Assembly (NCBI GenBank): GCA_021234155.1
Contig: JAJEKV010000003.1
Span: forward strand, 8,680,413 to 8,744,412
DNA length: 64,000 nt
Direction of reading: 5' to 3'
DNA from: Isoetes taiwanensis
Lineage: Eukaryota > Streptophyta > Lycopodiopsida > Isoetales > Isoetaceae
A program made the position numbers and the translations under genes. Shown piece after piece: positions 32,301-45,145 of this stretch. The stretch's first letter is position 1; every line of letters begins with the position of its first letter. The notes beneath the pieces are model-generated. The model did not search any database. It saw only the letters and a list, made by a program, of their open reading frames with translations, and was not told where the DNA came from.

Positions 32301-32468
32301 CTAATCTCTGTCAGACTCGGTGTAGTCATCCGAGTAAGTGGTTTGAGGACGACTCTCAACCTCAGCTTCAGGTTCGTGATTGGATGGCTCTCCAAGGTTC
32401 GACGCTCCCTCGTCGACCCCTCGTCCTGCGTCCTCGTCTAAGGCTTGGTTCATGTGTTCCACTGCTTT
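32301..32468 (-). CDS. Terminal exon of a CACTA-encoded protein
   Basis: On the minus strand a T-rich tract ending TTTATAG is followed by a frame encoding AVEHMNQALDEDAGRGVDEG and an acidic tail, YSDDYTESDRD, then TAG. It sits just inside the 3' end of the element, where the last exon of the transposon gene would be. The product is not identified. Confidence 0.4.
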   Translation of the reverse strand, partial: KAVEHMNQALDEDAGRGVDEGASNLGEPSNHEPEAEVESRPQTTYSDDYTESDRD

Positions 32469-32469
32469 C

Positions 32470-35400
32470 TATAAAAACCAGAAGAATATGGCATTAATGT
32501 AGTTCATAGAATTATAATAATTACATACAATGCACATTCACAAGGCGCCCAAAAATGAACTGCCATATAAAAGTAGTACCAGATAATCTAAAAACTATGA
32601 TAGACATGGTTTTTTATACAACAATTTATTTGATAGAAGAAAACCACGTGCTATAATGGTTTGTCAAAATGAATAGTAATTCACAACATGGTTATTAATG
32701 TCAGTTACTAATAAGATAGTGGCTTGCTAAAACTAGTTGTAGTTTATGAGACTATTTCAATACACATTAAAATTAGTAGTGGTTTTTGAAAACTAGTTAT
32801 GGTCTTTTAGGAATTTTTGAAGAATAATGGAATGATTTGAAAATCAATGCATTGTGTTCAAGAACCATGGATGACAATATGGTCCTTGCAACCACTAATG
32901 ATTCATTATCATGGTGTATCAACAACATCAGATCAATTTATAACATTCAAACAACGCGAATGAACAACATCAGATCAATTTATATCCTTCAAACAATGCA
33001 AATGACATAAACAAACCCCTTCTATAAGAAATTTCCAGTTCATATGAGGAACAAGCTTAAATTGTAGCCCTCTTAACAGTTTCACCATGGTTCCCATATA
33101 TGTGCCTCTGGATCACTAGTGTTGCATCTTTTTTATTGAAAGGCTTCCTGTTATTAAGGATAAAAGAATTAAAATACAGGTTCTTCCTTAACAACACATG
33201 AACAACAACATGGATGCATATGTTGCTGCAGTTAGTAGGTGTCAAAGGATCGAGGCCAACCACTTGCCAAAACTAATAGCAAAACCATGAATTGATATAC
33301 ATATAAGTAAAGTGGTTTTGAATAGATTCCAGCCAAGTTTTGTCAGGATGAAGCAATAACATGTTTCCCCCCTCCCCTCCTCCCCTCCCCCCTTCATCCT
33401 GTTTGCAAGATGCGGTGCTCCTCCCCCCCCCCCTTCATCCTGTTTGCAAGATGCAGTGCTATACTGTAGGCTCTACTTGGGATGTTTTGCCCCAGTAGTA
33501 TGTTTTGGTCTAGATTAAGTTAATCCTCCTCATAGAAATTACCGAGTACGCAAAATGCCCATGGAAAATAAAAATGTTGATGAATCTTGTTTGGCAAAAA
33601 GCCAGAGCTTAAAAATATTTTGCCATTTAAATATTAACTGGCCACACACCAAATCACCATATCACCAATATTTAATTTCTCTTAACACGCAAGAGACATA
33701 AGCTATTAAAGAGAGGAGATATGGATGTTGGAGCATTATTTGTTCCTACATAGTACTTCTTGTTACAACCAGCATCAAGCATTGAGCAATGTGTTGGTGT
33801 TTGAAAGGGTAGATAAGGGGGGATAGGAGGAAAAATTAATCAAATGTGCTTTGGCCTACATCTTACGTTCAATATATATAGAGTAATTGTAGTAGTACTC
33901 GTCCACTATCAAAATGTAGATCCCAATCTTTTGGCGCTTCTCTGAGCCTTGTTTGATCTACATCATTTCTTTTATGCCATATCGAACAAGATAATATGGA
34001 TTTTTGACGATTTGGAATCTTCGATATGTAATTTCTTTTGAGAAAGATAGTATCCTCTTTTGTCCTGGACTTGGGATCTAGAATTGGCCGCATTCATTGT
34101 GCATGAATCTCATGGCGCAATTTTATGCATATTTCCTTGCATTCTTTACTCCGCAAAGAGATATCAAACAATAAAACATTCTATGAACCATCATTCCCCT
34201 CCCACCAGATAAGGAAATGTTCACTTACATGACATTCTTATCTATTAGTCCTACCTCTGCCGGCTTATTTGTACATGAACATTATCGTGGCAACCAAGGC
34301 TGCCGCGAACACTTCTCTTTACTAATTTGTGCAAGTTCGAAATGAAGTGAATGTCAAACTTAATATCAGTTTGAAAGTTCCAAAAGTTGAACCCATTATA
34401 AATTTCAAATCGGGAGGAATTTTTAGAATATTTAGAAATGAGGCCACATAGGAGATTTTTTGTCCAAACAAAATTTCAACACAAGGTTACTATAGTGCAT
34501 GTGGGATATAGGACGTGCTGATCAATTGAACTCTTTATGAGCAGACTTCGGCCTTCAGACGTAAAGCCTCAGTTACACATTTTTTGTTATCAACATCGGC
34601 CAGCCCAATAACCTTACCTTGTAGCTATTTTCTATATATGTTTCTTCTATAGGTAGAAAGGCATTGCATATGTTCAAAACATCTAGAGGTCCAAGCCAGG
34701 TGTTTTTATATTAGTAACATGAAAAAGATTCAATGATAAATTGGCTTAGGATGGTTTTAAAAAGGTGGAAACCCCTTTATAATTGAGTGTTGATGTGAAA
34801 GATGTCCTTGGCAAACATAGGCCATTGGGAGGAACATAGACCATTGGGAAGTAATATGAAGGACGTCCTTGTGGTATGACAAACCCCAGTTTCTAAAAAA
34901 GACTTGTGGGCTAAATTGGCTTAGAATGGTTTTATTAGCATTTGAAAAGGTGATAAACCCAATGTTACCCATTACAAAAGACCATTAAGAAAGGATGTGA
35001 AAGATGTCCTTAGCCAAAACATAGACCCTTTGGAATCAAAGTAAAAAAAGGCCCTTGTGTGCATAACAAATGCCATTTCAAAACTAAGAAACAAGCCATG
35101 TTTCAAAACTAAGAGATCTTTTCGAATTGTCAACCTTTTAAAGGTATTTCGTGTGAAATGCCTAGAGATTAAGGGCATCTAATATTTCATCTTGAAAATT
35201 GGAAGTTGGATTTATCATATTCCTAGCATGTATAGTAAACGTACTTGGCCATCTGACATTGAAATTGCATGAAAATATATGCAGATAGTGTCAACATAAT
35301 TTCTTGAAAAGTAAGACTTGGAGATACATCGACTTGATATCACTGCTAAATCGGTGAACAATGGATCCAATATCACTACTAAATTGCTGAAAAGTTTGGT

Positions 35401-35700
35401 ACCTTTTCTATTTGAGTCCATTTTTCTTTTGTTGTGGATAGCCTTCTCCAGCAATCCGCCATAGCTAGACCTTGGGATTTAATCCTGCCATTCTAATCGG
35501 ATCTCATGACATAAAACTATTTTCCCGAACATTACAGTCTTTAGTTGTGGCGGTTGTAGGGAGATAATGTGAATGGCCTTTCTCAAGTCCATTTTAGATT
35601 CACAAGGGCCTTGCTTATTCTATACAAGAGACTTTTATTGCTAGCATTTACATATATATTTCTAACTTCAAGCTTAATAACCTTCTATTTTCTGCTTTCA
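32470..35700. other. Element interior without clear exons
   Basis: Phrases such as AACTAGTTRTRGT recur at 32700-32900. A C-rich run at 33366-33432 is part of a tandem duplication containing TTCATCCTGTTTGCAAGATG. A duplication of about 190 bp involving GAAAGATGTCCTTGGC and GGTTTTA lies at 34740-35030. Confidence 0.4.
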
Positions 35701-36960
35701 GATGGCCTCAAGAATTGAGCCTCACAATGTTCTTACTGCCCAAAGTGACATAATACTGGAACAGGGTCTACACATCCAAAACATCCACTGGGCTTTGCCA
35801 CATTGGTATATCCATGATGAGTTTCTGTGTTTGCTATTTTAATATATTGTTCTTCTGCTCTATGTTCTGCTACACACAGAGATTCACAAAGTTATAATGG
35901 CAGTTGAGAAACGTAGATGTTGAAATTGCTAAACATTTTACAATTGCCATTCACAGCTCAACTGCAGTATAAGCAGGTATAAGCAGGTCTCTGGACAATC
36001 AAGAGGACAAGCAAGAGGCTAAGGACTGCCAAGTAGAGGACGATATTAATAAGGGTAAACATGTGTGGCATTCTAAAAAGTTACTACATTTCAAATTCAG
36101 CCCTCTGCTAATGTTGATGAAACTGGAAAATGTTAGAGGAAAAGAAAAATGTGGGCATGGAACAGGTTTTAAGAAAAATATCGTGGAATAAAAGTGCATC
36201 CCAGACCATTATACAGGAAAGGTCGAAGTCATTTCTTGAAATCTTAGGAAAGAGAGGGACCTTCTTCATGACAGATTCAACAAGAAGGTCAGCAACAATT
36301 CAACTCTGAAACTTGCAAATTATGCATCGAAGGAAATTACAAGGTCAAGAAGTGTGAACTTTGCAGATTGTGGATTGGAGGCAAGACTTGAATCTGGAAA
36401 ATTGTTGATTGTGCAGCTGCACAGACCACCGAGAATTGTGCTGCGTTGTTCTTTCCTCTTATTTCAAGAAGAGCAAGAGGGACAGTTCCAGAAAGAAATA
36501 GAGAATGACTGGCAACATTAGGAATGATGGGTCCAAGATGTCGTCCAGATGCGTTACCAAGAAAGTCAGGCTTTAATTGTGCACAGTTACCTTCGATCTG
36601 CAAGACATTTTAGTCAACGAACTTATGTTCGTCAAGTATCTGAAAGTGACAATGAGAGTCATATTAGCGTTGTAAATGTAAGCATATTCTTTAATGTGTT
36701 TTAGCTCTGATTTGATTTCAGCGAAGTAACGTTCATTTTTGCAGACTGATAATATTCAAGATTGCAAGGATACAATAAGAAATGCAGAATATAGTATCAG
36801 TAATCCAGCAACCAAAGTAGCACAGTCCTTCCATGAAGATTCGAATTCTCGAATAGATCTCACCAAGAGAGTGGAATATTTGAGACCCATTTCTGCTTTG
36901 TATGGAGATGAAAAAAATGCTGATATTAAGGAAGTTATTGCTGAATCACAAGGTAAAATG
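35701..36960 (+). other. Possible captured exons of an unknown gene
   Basis: The strand is opposite to the transposase. One exon-like frame after CTGCTTTCAG begins ASRIEPHNVLTAQSDIILEQ. A second (36230-36680) encodes SVNFADCGLEARLESGKLLI with two stops. A third, 36745-36951, is flanked by TTTTGCAG and GTAAAA and encodes DNIQDCKDTIRNAEYS. Acceptor and donor sites make these look like real exons carried in the element. Function unknown. Confidence 0.4.
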
Positions 36961-38264
36961 ACCTCTCCAATTTTCCTTGATCATTTTTCTGTTTATGGCC
37001 GTTCATATTGCTGAACCTTTTTTGGACTTTGTTGCAAGATTGAATTTAAGTATACACAATGACAACTTTAGATGTTGAAGCTACAGAGCATTGTTTTAGA
37101 TAGATTATCTCTTGAGATTGAGATGTCAACTTCAAAGAGACACTCCAATGGGTTTCTTATGCTACCCAAAAATTGTGTCTGGGAAAATAGAAATACTAGG
37201 GTTCAAATCCCTAGGCACCAATCATAATGTTTTAGACACATATGCTGCTTTAATTAAAAAAACATTTGATGTTTTTTGATATAAAAGCTTGCATGAATAC
37301 ACTCGATAGACTTGTATATAGATTATGTCTTTTTGTCATAGAAACTAATACCAATCCTTATAACAAAACATTAAATGTTTGATGGAAAAACTCGTAATAA
37401 GTATGCATTCAAAGTGGCAATGATTTTAAAATTGAGTGAGCCTTCTTATATTTGGTAAACCAATAGTAATTACATTGTCCAAAGCAGTATTGATTCGTCC
37501 TAATACAAAGATGAAAGCCCTTACTACCTTGTTGGCAAAACCATTACCGCTTAGCCTATAATATTTTATTAAAGAAATTGGCACATTTTATCACATGGGA
37601 GAGCATCGATTCATATGAAAAGATATAGACAACTTATTTTGAAAACCACACTACATTGCACATTCAATTAGACATATTTCGCTAATGGTTTATGGTCTAT
37701 AGTATTAAATGTACCGCATTTGTAAAACACAATAATAAAGCACTATTATTAACCAAACAAACAAACTACTATAAAGAACCATTAAGGTGAATAATGGTGA
37801 TAAACTAGAATAATAAACCATAAGTAAGAACCACACTATGTAACTAGCAGTGGTTATTCAACATATTAACCCACTTAGTGATATCACTTTATTCTAGTGG
37901 TTTCATGTAAAACAGTTTTGAAAAACTGGTAATGATTTCTTTTTGGGGGGCCTTGTGATTGGCATTCCTGTGATGTGGGATAATTCCCTCTTCGTATAAC
38001 TGTTGATATAGATAAACAGCTCCACGAGTAGTGGCTATTTGTACGTGCTCCTTGCTAGGGGGAAACTTGTATATCCAGTACTATGACAATATGACGAGTA
38101 TTAGCTAATGACATTTAAAGTTCTTATTAAAATTAATGTGAACTAATATAGCTCTTACAAATCTGTGGTGAAACCCTTTCCGACCGCCGGAGCATGTAGG
38201 CAACATATAAGTATTGAAAATAAGTGAATCTACAACTACTTGTGAGAAGTGGTGATGCATATAC
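36961..38264. other. Element interior, AT-rich
   Basis: At 37190-37215 CTAGGGTTCAAATCCCTAG forms a perfect T-arm-like hairpin, a box-B-like relic. No coding exon is visible. Confidence 0.4.
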
Positions 38265-38830
38265 CTTGGGATTATTGGAAAGTGTCGAATAACCTTCTGA
38301 GGTACTGTTTTCCCTTTAGGTCATTCCTGTATCTCGGTGCATTACATACGAGACAATGAGTGGACTTTTCATGCTCGGCAGGGGGGTAGAAGATCATACA
38401 ATCATTTGGACATGCATGTATGACTTTATAACCAAGGCCGGTCGCTTGAATCATTTTCTTAACTTGAGATCTGTCGGTAGGCATATTGTTTTTCTTTGGA
38501 AGGATCTTCTCGTGCAATAACCTGCGTATCTAAGAGTGGTAAGATAAAAGATGGAGATGGTGGTAAGATAGAAAGAGTTGAGTTGATAAGTATGTCACCT
38601 CAATAGAGCAGAGATACTAGCATTGCTCCACTTGAACTTGGTTTGGAGATTGAGAATTAGCAGGCACGTCGACAAACGAGAGGTTCGAGACGCAGGAAAT
38701 AACTGCGTTTCTGCTTCGATAACAATAAGGTCATCGTCAGTACGACCAATCCTCGAAGGGTATCCCACATCTTCTACCATGTCATCTCCACCACCATCCT
38801 CGACATCATCTAAATCAATACTAGTAAACG
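38265..38830 (-). pseudogene. CACTA TNP2-type transposase, N-terminal fragment
   Basis: Two blocks are on the minus strand. The upstream block (about 38600-38830) reads AETQLFPASRTSRLSTCLLI and FKWSNASISALL. The downstream block (38265-38520) reads LHEKILPKKNNMPTDRSQVK, MIQATGLGYKVIHACPNDC and CLVCNAPRYR. LP-x-S/N-x-A/V-K-K, GLGY-x-x-IHACPNDC and C-x2-C-x3-RY are TNP2 hallmarks. A frame change follows NDLKGK, after which VPQKVIRHFPIIPRY continues. The catalytic DDE part is missing, so this copy is dead. Confidence 0.8.
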
Positions 38831-38833
38831 TGT

Positions 38834-38864
38834 GCCCGGCGTTGTGGGGCTAACAACGCCGGGC
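38834..38864. repeat. Perfect 12-bp stem hairpin
   Basis: GCCCGGCGTTGT, a 7-nt loop GGGGCTA, then ACAACGCCGGGC. It is GC-rich in AT-rich surroundings and lies immediately upstream of the TNP2 exon. Confidence 0.9.
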
Positions 38865-40354
38865 TAATGTTCTGGTATGTGTTTTTATTCGGTCTTTAAC
38901 ATCCATATGTGCAATTTCGATGACAACAGTGCAGGTTGAGTTGTTGACTCCTTGTTGAGGACGTGGTTCCTGTATTGACTCAGCTACAACTTGAGGTTCA
39001 AAAATGACACGTGAACTGCCAAGTAGGCTTATAATTTATTTTTCTTCTTAAGCTGAACTAAAAGCCAAATTTAACAGTTGCTTACTACTGGGATCATTAA
39101 CAAATTTAATTGTTGCTTACTACTGGGATCATTATCAACCTTTTGCAAATCAATTATGGTGTTGGAACTTGATGACCGAGCTTAAAACAAAGCAATGCTT
39201 TGATTCTAATGCTTTACCACTATTTACTATATTAATTTTTTAGGAATGAAATATTTTTTTCATCAAATAATCAATGCCTATTCTATTCTAGTGGTGGTTG
39301 ATGAGCATTGATTTTATGTCGGTCTAGAGAAATATTAATTGGAGTCGTGGACAACACAATAAATGGCATAGCCAACTCTATCCTTCAAAGGTGGAACTCT
39401 AAGACTAACGTTTCCTTATATTATCTTATATTATTTGGTTGAGGAAAAAATTGTCTCCAGTCTTCAAAGCTTTGAATTTCTCTATGTACGCCTCCAGATT
39501 ATTGAAAACTTCATATGGCCTTGGAATCGCACCCTCAAGAATAGACACGCACCGCCACTCGCAAGGTCGCTAAGCTTTGATAATATTATCTCATGTAAAA
39601 AACAGATCAGGAGGGGAAACATGTATAAACTCCATTGTGCCACATAATGCATATCCCTTTGGACTTTGAGCATATCCCTTTAGACTTTGTATACACCTCT
39701 GTCCAAAGATAACCAAGACAAAAAACGTAGAGTAATAAATTGCTAAAGAGAGTACGTAGAATAATAACTTGCTAAAGAGAGTTTTGTTAATTCACTAAAT
39801 CACAAAAAGGTGTCATGGTTGAAACGGTCAGTGCCTAAGATGGTTTTCTAGAGTTGAATTCATGTGGCATAGAAGCTGCTTTGCCTTTAATAGACAGGAC
39901 TAAAACCTTCAACATTAAACCAGTGCCAAAGAATCCATCACGACCTGATATGATCACAACCTGCCACTGCAAAAAATGAGGCCCAAGGTGTTTAGATTTC
40001 TGAAACTTTTTAAAGTAATGCAAAAATAAGAAGCCTTACTCTTAATTAACGTCGTACATGGTTGTTCTTCAATACTCTAGTAGCGGACATGTGTTTCATG
40101 GAAGAAAGGATTTTTTGAAATTATCGTTCTATATACCTGCATTGAAGCACTGTGAGCCCTGCTCCGCACAACATTAAAAATGACTCATTGCAGCAAAGGA
40201 CATGGAGTAAAACTCACAATCCATTTAAAAGAGTATAATGAAGCAAACCTATAGAACATTTTATAGAGGTTAGAAGATGTACCTGAGAAAATAGGCGTTG
40301 TTTATGATGTTGGAGGTTCTCCACTTACGTTATCATATTCTATAGTGGAAACCA

Positions 40355-40384
40355 GACATTCCAGATCTCAAGATCTGGAATGTC
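40355..40384. repeat. 14-bp inverted repeat
   Basis: GACATTCCAGATCT, CA, AGATCTGGAATGTC: a perfect 14-bp stem with a 2-nt spacer. A half copy lies near 41055. Confidence 0.9.
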
Positions 40385-40539
40385 AGCAGATTTCTCATTC
40401 ATCTCAGCAGATTTTCTACAATGGTGGACAGTGGGTAGCCGCACACATGCGAACTACCCACGAAAAATAAAGGGAAAATCCAATTATATCATTTGGACCC
40501 CAAAGAATACAATGCTAAGAGATGTGTGGCTGGTGTACC

Positions 40540-40620
40540 TGCCGAAAGCTTATCACCAGGATTAAAAAACCCCGCCCTTTCGGGTTTTCGAGGAAAAACC
40601 CTAGTGATAAGCCTTCGGCA
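40540..40620. mobile_element. 81-bp foldback
   Basis: TGCCGAAAGCTTATCAC at the left pairs with GTGATAAGCCTTCGGCA at the right (one mismatch). An inner AAAACCC..GGGTTTT pairing is also present. It looks like a tiny MITE or a hairpin RNA source. Confidence 0.7.
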
Positions 40621-42061
40621 AGGGGCTTGGACAAACGTAAGGCATAGAAATCGCTCCCAAAAACCCACGCATGGAGAAGTCGAAACAGATGCCGCTCGCC
40701 AACCTGTACCTGCACATCACCAACACAACAAAACAAGACAAAATAAACCTCCCAGAGTGGAGGGGCTGATCACGCGTGCCACGCGACAAAAAACAAAAAC
40801 CTCTTCAAATAGAGGGGCTGGTCACGCGTGCCAGGCGACAAATACAATAAACAAAGAAGGGGGGAGGGTGGGTTCAAAGAGAATAAGGTACTGCTGAGAG
40901 AAGAGGAAGCGCCGATGAGACGTTGATACAGAACCACGCCTAAAATAGCGAACTCCCTACCAGAAAGGGCATGCGCCGCATGCATGCATGCAAGACATGC
41001 ATCCTCGCCCCATTCTAGAATGTCGATCCGATGTCTCGGATCGATGGGATAGTGGAAACCAGGCATTCCAGATCTCAAATACTTGCAGCATAATCTACTC
41101 GTTTTGAAATCCAAAGGAAACACTCTAAACTCACATAATGGTTAAACTTACGTTTCAAAGCTAAGACAGAGAACTTTCGTCTTGTTATAGGCTCTATAAA
41201 AAAAGGCTTAGAATTTGCCATGACTAAGAGCCAAAAGATCCATTTCGGAATGACTGGAAACATTTATCTGCTATCAGAAATAAACACTTAATGATAACCT
41301 TAACTATAATCGACAACATTTTGCATATTTCTAACTTTTGTCCTTCAAAATAGCAAACCACAATGCATCTAAGATAGATGAGGTAAGCGTTGGTGGAAGG
41401 TAGCCTCATCGAAATAACAACAAATAATAAAACAGGGGGATTAGGGTTCTACCTGCTCCAGCGACTTGCATGCATATCTGGCCACTTAAAACTAAATCCG
41501 GCCACTCTAGAATCTGCTTGACCTGCTTTTCTTAAACTTCCTATACTTGAGAGCAAGTCCATTGCATCTTCTTATGATGATAAACCCATATGCTTTGCTA
41601 GTTCATGAAACCGTATTTTTAGTACATAAGGTTTGGAAGGTTAATGGGGTGTATTGTATGAATTTTGGTATGGGAATAGGGCAAAAAGGCATCTTTGGTT
41701 TTCTTGTATTCATGGGCGGCATTTTTTGGGCTCGAGCGTGGCCGACCATGGCTTGATACAACTCGGTTTTAGAAGGTAATTAGGGTTTTCTTCATTAGGT
41801 TGCATTTCGTGGGCCTGATGCAGGAGCCCGAAAGTAGAAGGTTTTCCTGGCCGGATTTGGAAGATGTGATGCGCTGGAGCACTGTTGCAGGAGCCGGAAG
41901 CAGGCATGTAGTTTGTGCTTCTTTATTCCAGACCTACATCGCCATAGCTTGAAGGTAAAGGTTTTTTGTTCATTTGTGAGTGCTTTTCTTCAAATCCGGC
42001 CAAGGAGAAGCAGCAACAGACTGGTAAACTTAAAATCTGCATTAACATTTGCATGGGATTA

Positions 42062-42135
42062 GCCCCTGCCCTTTAAGGGCGGGTGGGTTGCTTGGAGCTG
42101 CGCAATGCGCAGGGGGTTCGAATCCCCCGGCCTGT
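42062..42135 (+). mobile_element. tRNA-related SINE-like promoter
   Basis: GGGGGTTCGAATCCCCC (42109-42125) is a perfect T-arm and RNA polymerase III box B (GGTTCGAATCC). The region 25-40 bp upstream (GGGTGGGTTGCTTGG) could be a decayed box A. No acceptor stem forms, so it is not a tRNA gene. Confidence 0.4.
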
Positions 42136-43712
42136 TTCTTCCTTGTGCTTGCGGATGGCGGCCCCTGGCTTGGGCATCTCGGCTGATGGCAGTGGCAATG
42201 AGGGCCTCAAAGTTTCTGTAAGGCTTGCAACAGTGGCAATGGAGGCTTGAAGGCGCACGGTTCAAACGGATCACTGAGTTTTTTATTGTGAGGCATGAAC
42301 TTTTTATGCCTTCTAGCGTGTGGCACAGCTCCATCCATCTATGGCGTGGGCATTAGAATAGCTGCATTCTATTTTGGGGTCAACCTGATATTGGGTTGTA
42401 TGACAATGGTTGTCAAAGCTCCTTGAAAATAGAGCCACCTCAGCGTTTGACCCCATCTCATGCTGAGGTGTAGGGCTAGGATGGCCCCAGAGGGCATATG
42501 CCTGAAAATATTTCTAGATCCAATGCCTGGGAATCGCCTAGAGCACTCATCAGCGATTATCCTTACAAGAAACCTTTACCAGATCTGCGTAACACAAATG
42601 TTCAACCTTTTTGTAAGGAGTAGACACTTCAAAGCATCAAAACGTTACAGCTACATTGGAAAACTCTGCTAAGATAAATGCATTGCAAAACTCTGTTTAA
42701 CGAAACCATTAGAAAACTCTGCCAACCAAGTTACACGGAAACTTACTGCAAAAACTCAATGGTGTCGCCTTCTGCCTTCTGCAGCTCGACCATAAAAGGA
42801 AATGGCCCAACTTCGAACACCTGAATTCAAAGTGCATGCAGTTTTAAGATACTCAATCAAATTTAGCAATTTTTAAGATACCCAATCAGGTACTTACTTA
42901 TAATGTTTTTGCCCCTTTCAAAAGAAAGATGTTTCACAAAAGCCAAGCCATATGTACTCATTGCCCGTACAAAAATAGAAGAAAAGAAACACATACTTGA
43001 ATTACCATGCTTAGGAACCAGTTTGTATGCCCATTTTACTCCAATACCCACCCAATATTGGGGTAAAATGCAAAGATATTATTTTATCTCAGGTGGTTAC
43101 CTAAAGAAAGCACTGCTTGAAGCAGTTGATTCACTGGCTCCCAAAACCCTTCATCTGGACATCAAAAGACTTTGCCACTCAGCTGCAACAAACTCAGCTC
43201 AAAATCAAATGCATTTCTTGCAAAACAAAACGGAAAAGAGGAACATTTACCTGCTTCTAGAACGAAAGACAAAGAACCATATAGCCAAATGCTGAAAAAT
43301 GCTAGAACCCTAAGACCAAATTGCATGATATTTGAAGGGTGTGCGCCTGAAGCTGCCACATTATTTTTCTGCAGCATGGTTGCAGAAAACGTTTTACCTT
43401 CAAGCTTCAACCCATCGAAGCACCTGTCCGTTCCTATCTGGGCTCTAACACCTGTCCGCAACAATTTCTGCTGAAGCTGCTAGGTATAGCAGCACTTGCT
43501 ATTCGACCTTCCGCTACGAAACTGGTAAATGTGTGTCGGAGCTCCGAGCTGGCTATGGAATGAAGGAGCCGGATAATCCGCGCTGAGCAAAAAAAACGTC
43601 CGCACTACAAAAACGGGCGGAAGGAAAATTTTGCCCCAAAACCCAAAAAGCGACGTAACATTTGCCGGAAAAAGCGTAAGCGCCGGCGTTAGCACTGCCA
43701 GAAATCCACATT

Positions 43713-43970
43713 TTAAATAAGTAGATCAGGTAATTCTTGAAGAGCGTGCAACATATCGAGCACCGGCTCATCATGAAAGACTTCGTTCTCGGGTTCGTCA
43801 ATAGGTTCATCCTCTTCATATTGATCGTATGCAATATCTCCATATTGGTGCGCTCTGGCTTGAAATTCACGACGATAGGTTTCCCTTTGCCTGTAACTTA
43901 GAACTAATAGATCGGGATGGAGACCGCTCTGAATGAGTTCATTAAACAGGAGTAACGTATTAAACATCAT
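43713..43970 (-). CDS. Unidentified CACTA accessory exon
   Basis: An 85-codon frame: LLLFNELIQSGLHPDLLVLS, a charged helix with RQRETYRREFQARA, then an acidic tail ending with LDMLHALQELPDLLI. It lies downstream of the SET frame on the same strand. Family not recognised. Confidence 0.35.
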   Translation of the reverse strand: MMFNTLLLFNELIQSGLHPDLLVLSYRQRETYRREFQARAHQYGDIAYDQYEEDEPIDEPENEVFHDEPVLDMLHALQELPDLLI

Positions 43971-44086
43971 GTCAAATAATGTAATAAGTATAAAATATAT
44001 ACAACCATATGCATAGACTCACGAATGACAAAAAACATATTAAAAAAAAATGCTCTTTATTCCCCCTTTTTTTTAGTACAACAATA

Positions 44087-44807
44087 CTATTGTTCCATCT
44101 CAAATGGGAGAGGTCTATCATAGCGATAGTTGATGAATAACTCATTTCCAATGTTTATGCTTTTAATAACACACACTATGATAAATCTGCCTTTTACATA
44201 TCTTGTAAAAAAATCTTCCTCCCCTCCTTGACACTCTAAAAATTCACAATTGCATCGCTCACGGTCGTCAATAGAACTGTTGATGAACCCTGCAATATTG
44301 CCAATGAACCCCTGGCCGACCATCAATAAACTTCAACTCCTCATCACATGCCCCCACAGCTATCGACGCAGCATTGGAATTCATTCCATAAATCTTCATA
44401 GGCCAAGCATATTTAGTCAAAGTTTGCCAAGTTTTCCAATCGTACTCAGGACCTGCATATGGCATTAATGGAATGTTGGTTCCTCGCTTCACTTCTATAC
44501 GCGTGCTGGAGATAAGGCTGAATCCAACTTCTGGACAAATGCGGCTCCGCATAATGATGTATCTTCTTCCCCAATAAGCCAATTCTTGATCCATAGGGAT
44601 AGGTAAGTCTACTGGCCACAAGCCAAATGTCCTGCGGTGCCTAGCAAAGGGTCGGACTAATCTTTGCAATTCTTCAGGAATTTCACACTCGGGCAGTGAG
44701 GCCAAGCGTTCTTGGGAAATTTGTGACACATGTAATGTTCTCATGATTGTAGCCCTTCGTGTTCTTTCACGCAGGGGAACACTCAACGTTGAGCGGCACC
44801 CATCCAC
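44087..44807 (-). pseudogene. SET-domain protein encoded in the CACTA-like element
   Basis: Two frames joined by one extra G in a GGGG run near 44300. Features: VGFSLISSTRIEVKRGTNIP (SET entry), YAGPEYDWKTW, KFIDGRP, then GNIAGFINSS and CNCEFLEC (the RFINHSC-PNC block, with His replaced by Ser), and VIKSINIGNELFINYRYD (the I-x-x-GEEL-x-x-YxY block). SET domains transfer methyl groups to lysine, often on histones. Here the cofactor/active-site His is missing and the frame is broken, so activity is doubtful. It lies 5' of TNP2 on the same strand. Confidence 0.7.
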
Positions 44808-44970
44808 ATTATTGATGAATCAGATTACTGCTTCGGTTTCATATGCCTCTATGGACAACATTAAACCAAAATCCACATCTATTTTGGAGGAGACATCAAC
44901 ATTATCTACCTACATATTTAGATATTATAAACATCTTGAATATATACTTGAACTGGGAGAGATACTCCTA

Positions 44971-44997
44971 AAAAAAAAAAAAAAAAAAAAAAAAAAA
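44971..44997. repeat. Poly-A run
   Basis: An uninterrupted run of about 27 A. Reading frames through it are low-complexity artefacts. Confidence 0.9.
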
Positions 44998-45145
44998 CAA
45001 ATAATCATTGTATACCAACCTGATATCTATGACACAATCGCAAACTATTTTGTCCCTCTGCCAATTACAAAAGGTAAGTACTATATCTGCACAACAGTTT
45101 GAACGGCTGTGATAGATACATATGGTAGTATAAAACGGACAGAAT

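Larger units (their letters stand above)
38870..43712. other. Element interior, mixed repeats
   Basis: Apart from the small foldbacks and the SINE-like box listed separately, I see no coding exon. CCAGRCATTCCAGATCTCAA is repeated at 40352 and 41050. GAGGGGCTGRTCACGCGTGC is duplicated at 40757 and 40812. Confidence 0.4.

Noticed and set aside
37150-37220. tRNA gene around CTAGGGTTCAAATCCCTAG
   Set aside because: The T-arm is perfect but no matching 5' acceptor strand exists 60-75 bp upstream.
42062-42135. tRNA gene
   Set aside because: Only the T-arm is convincing; no acceptor, D or anticodon stems can be formed.
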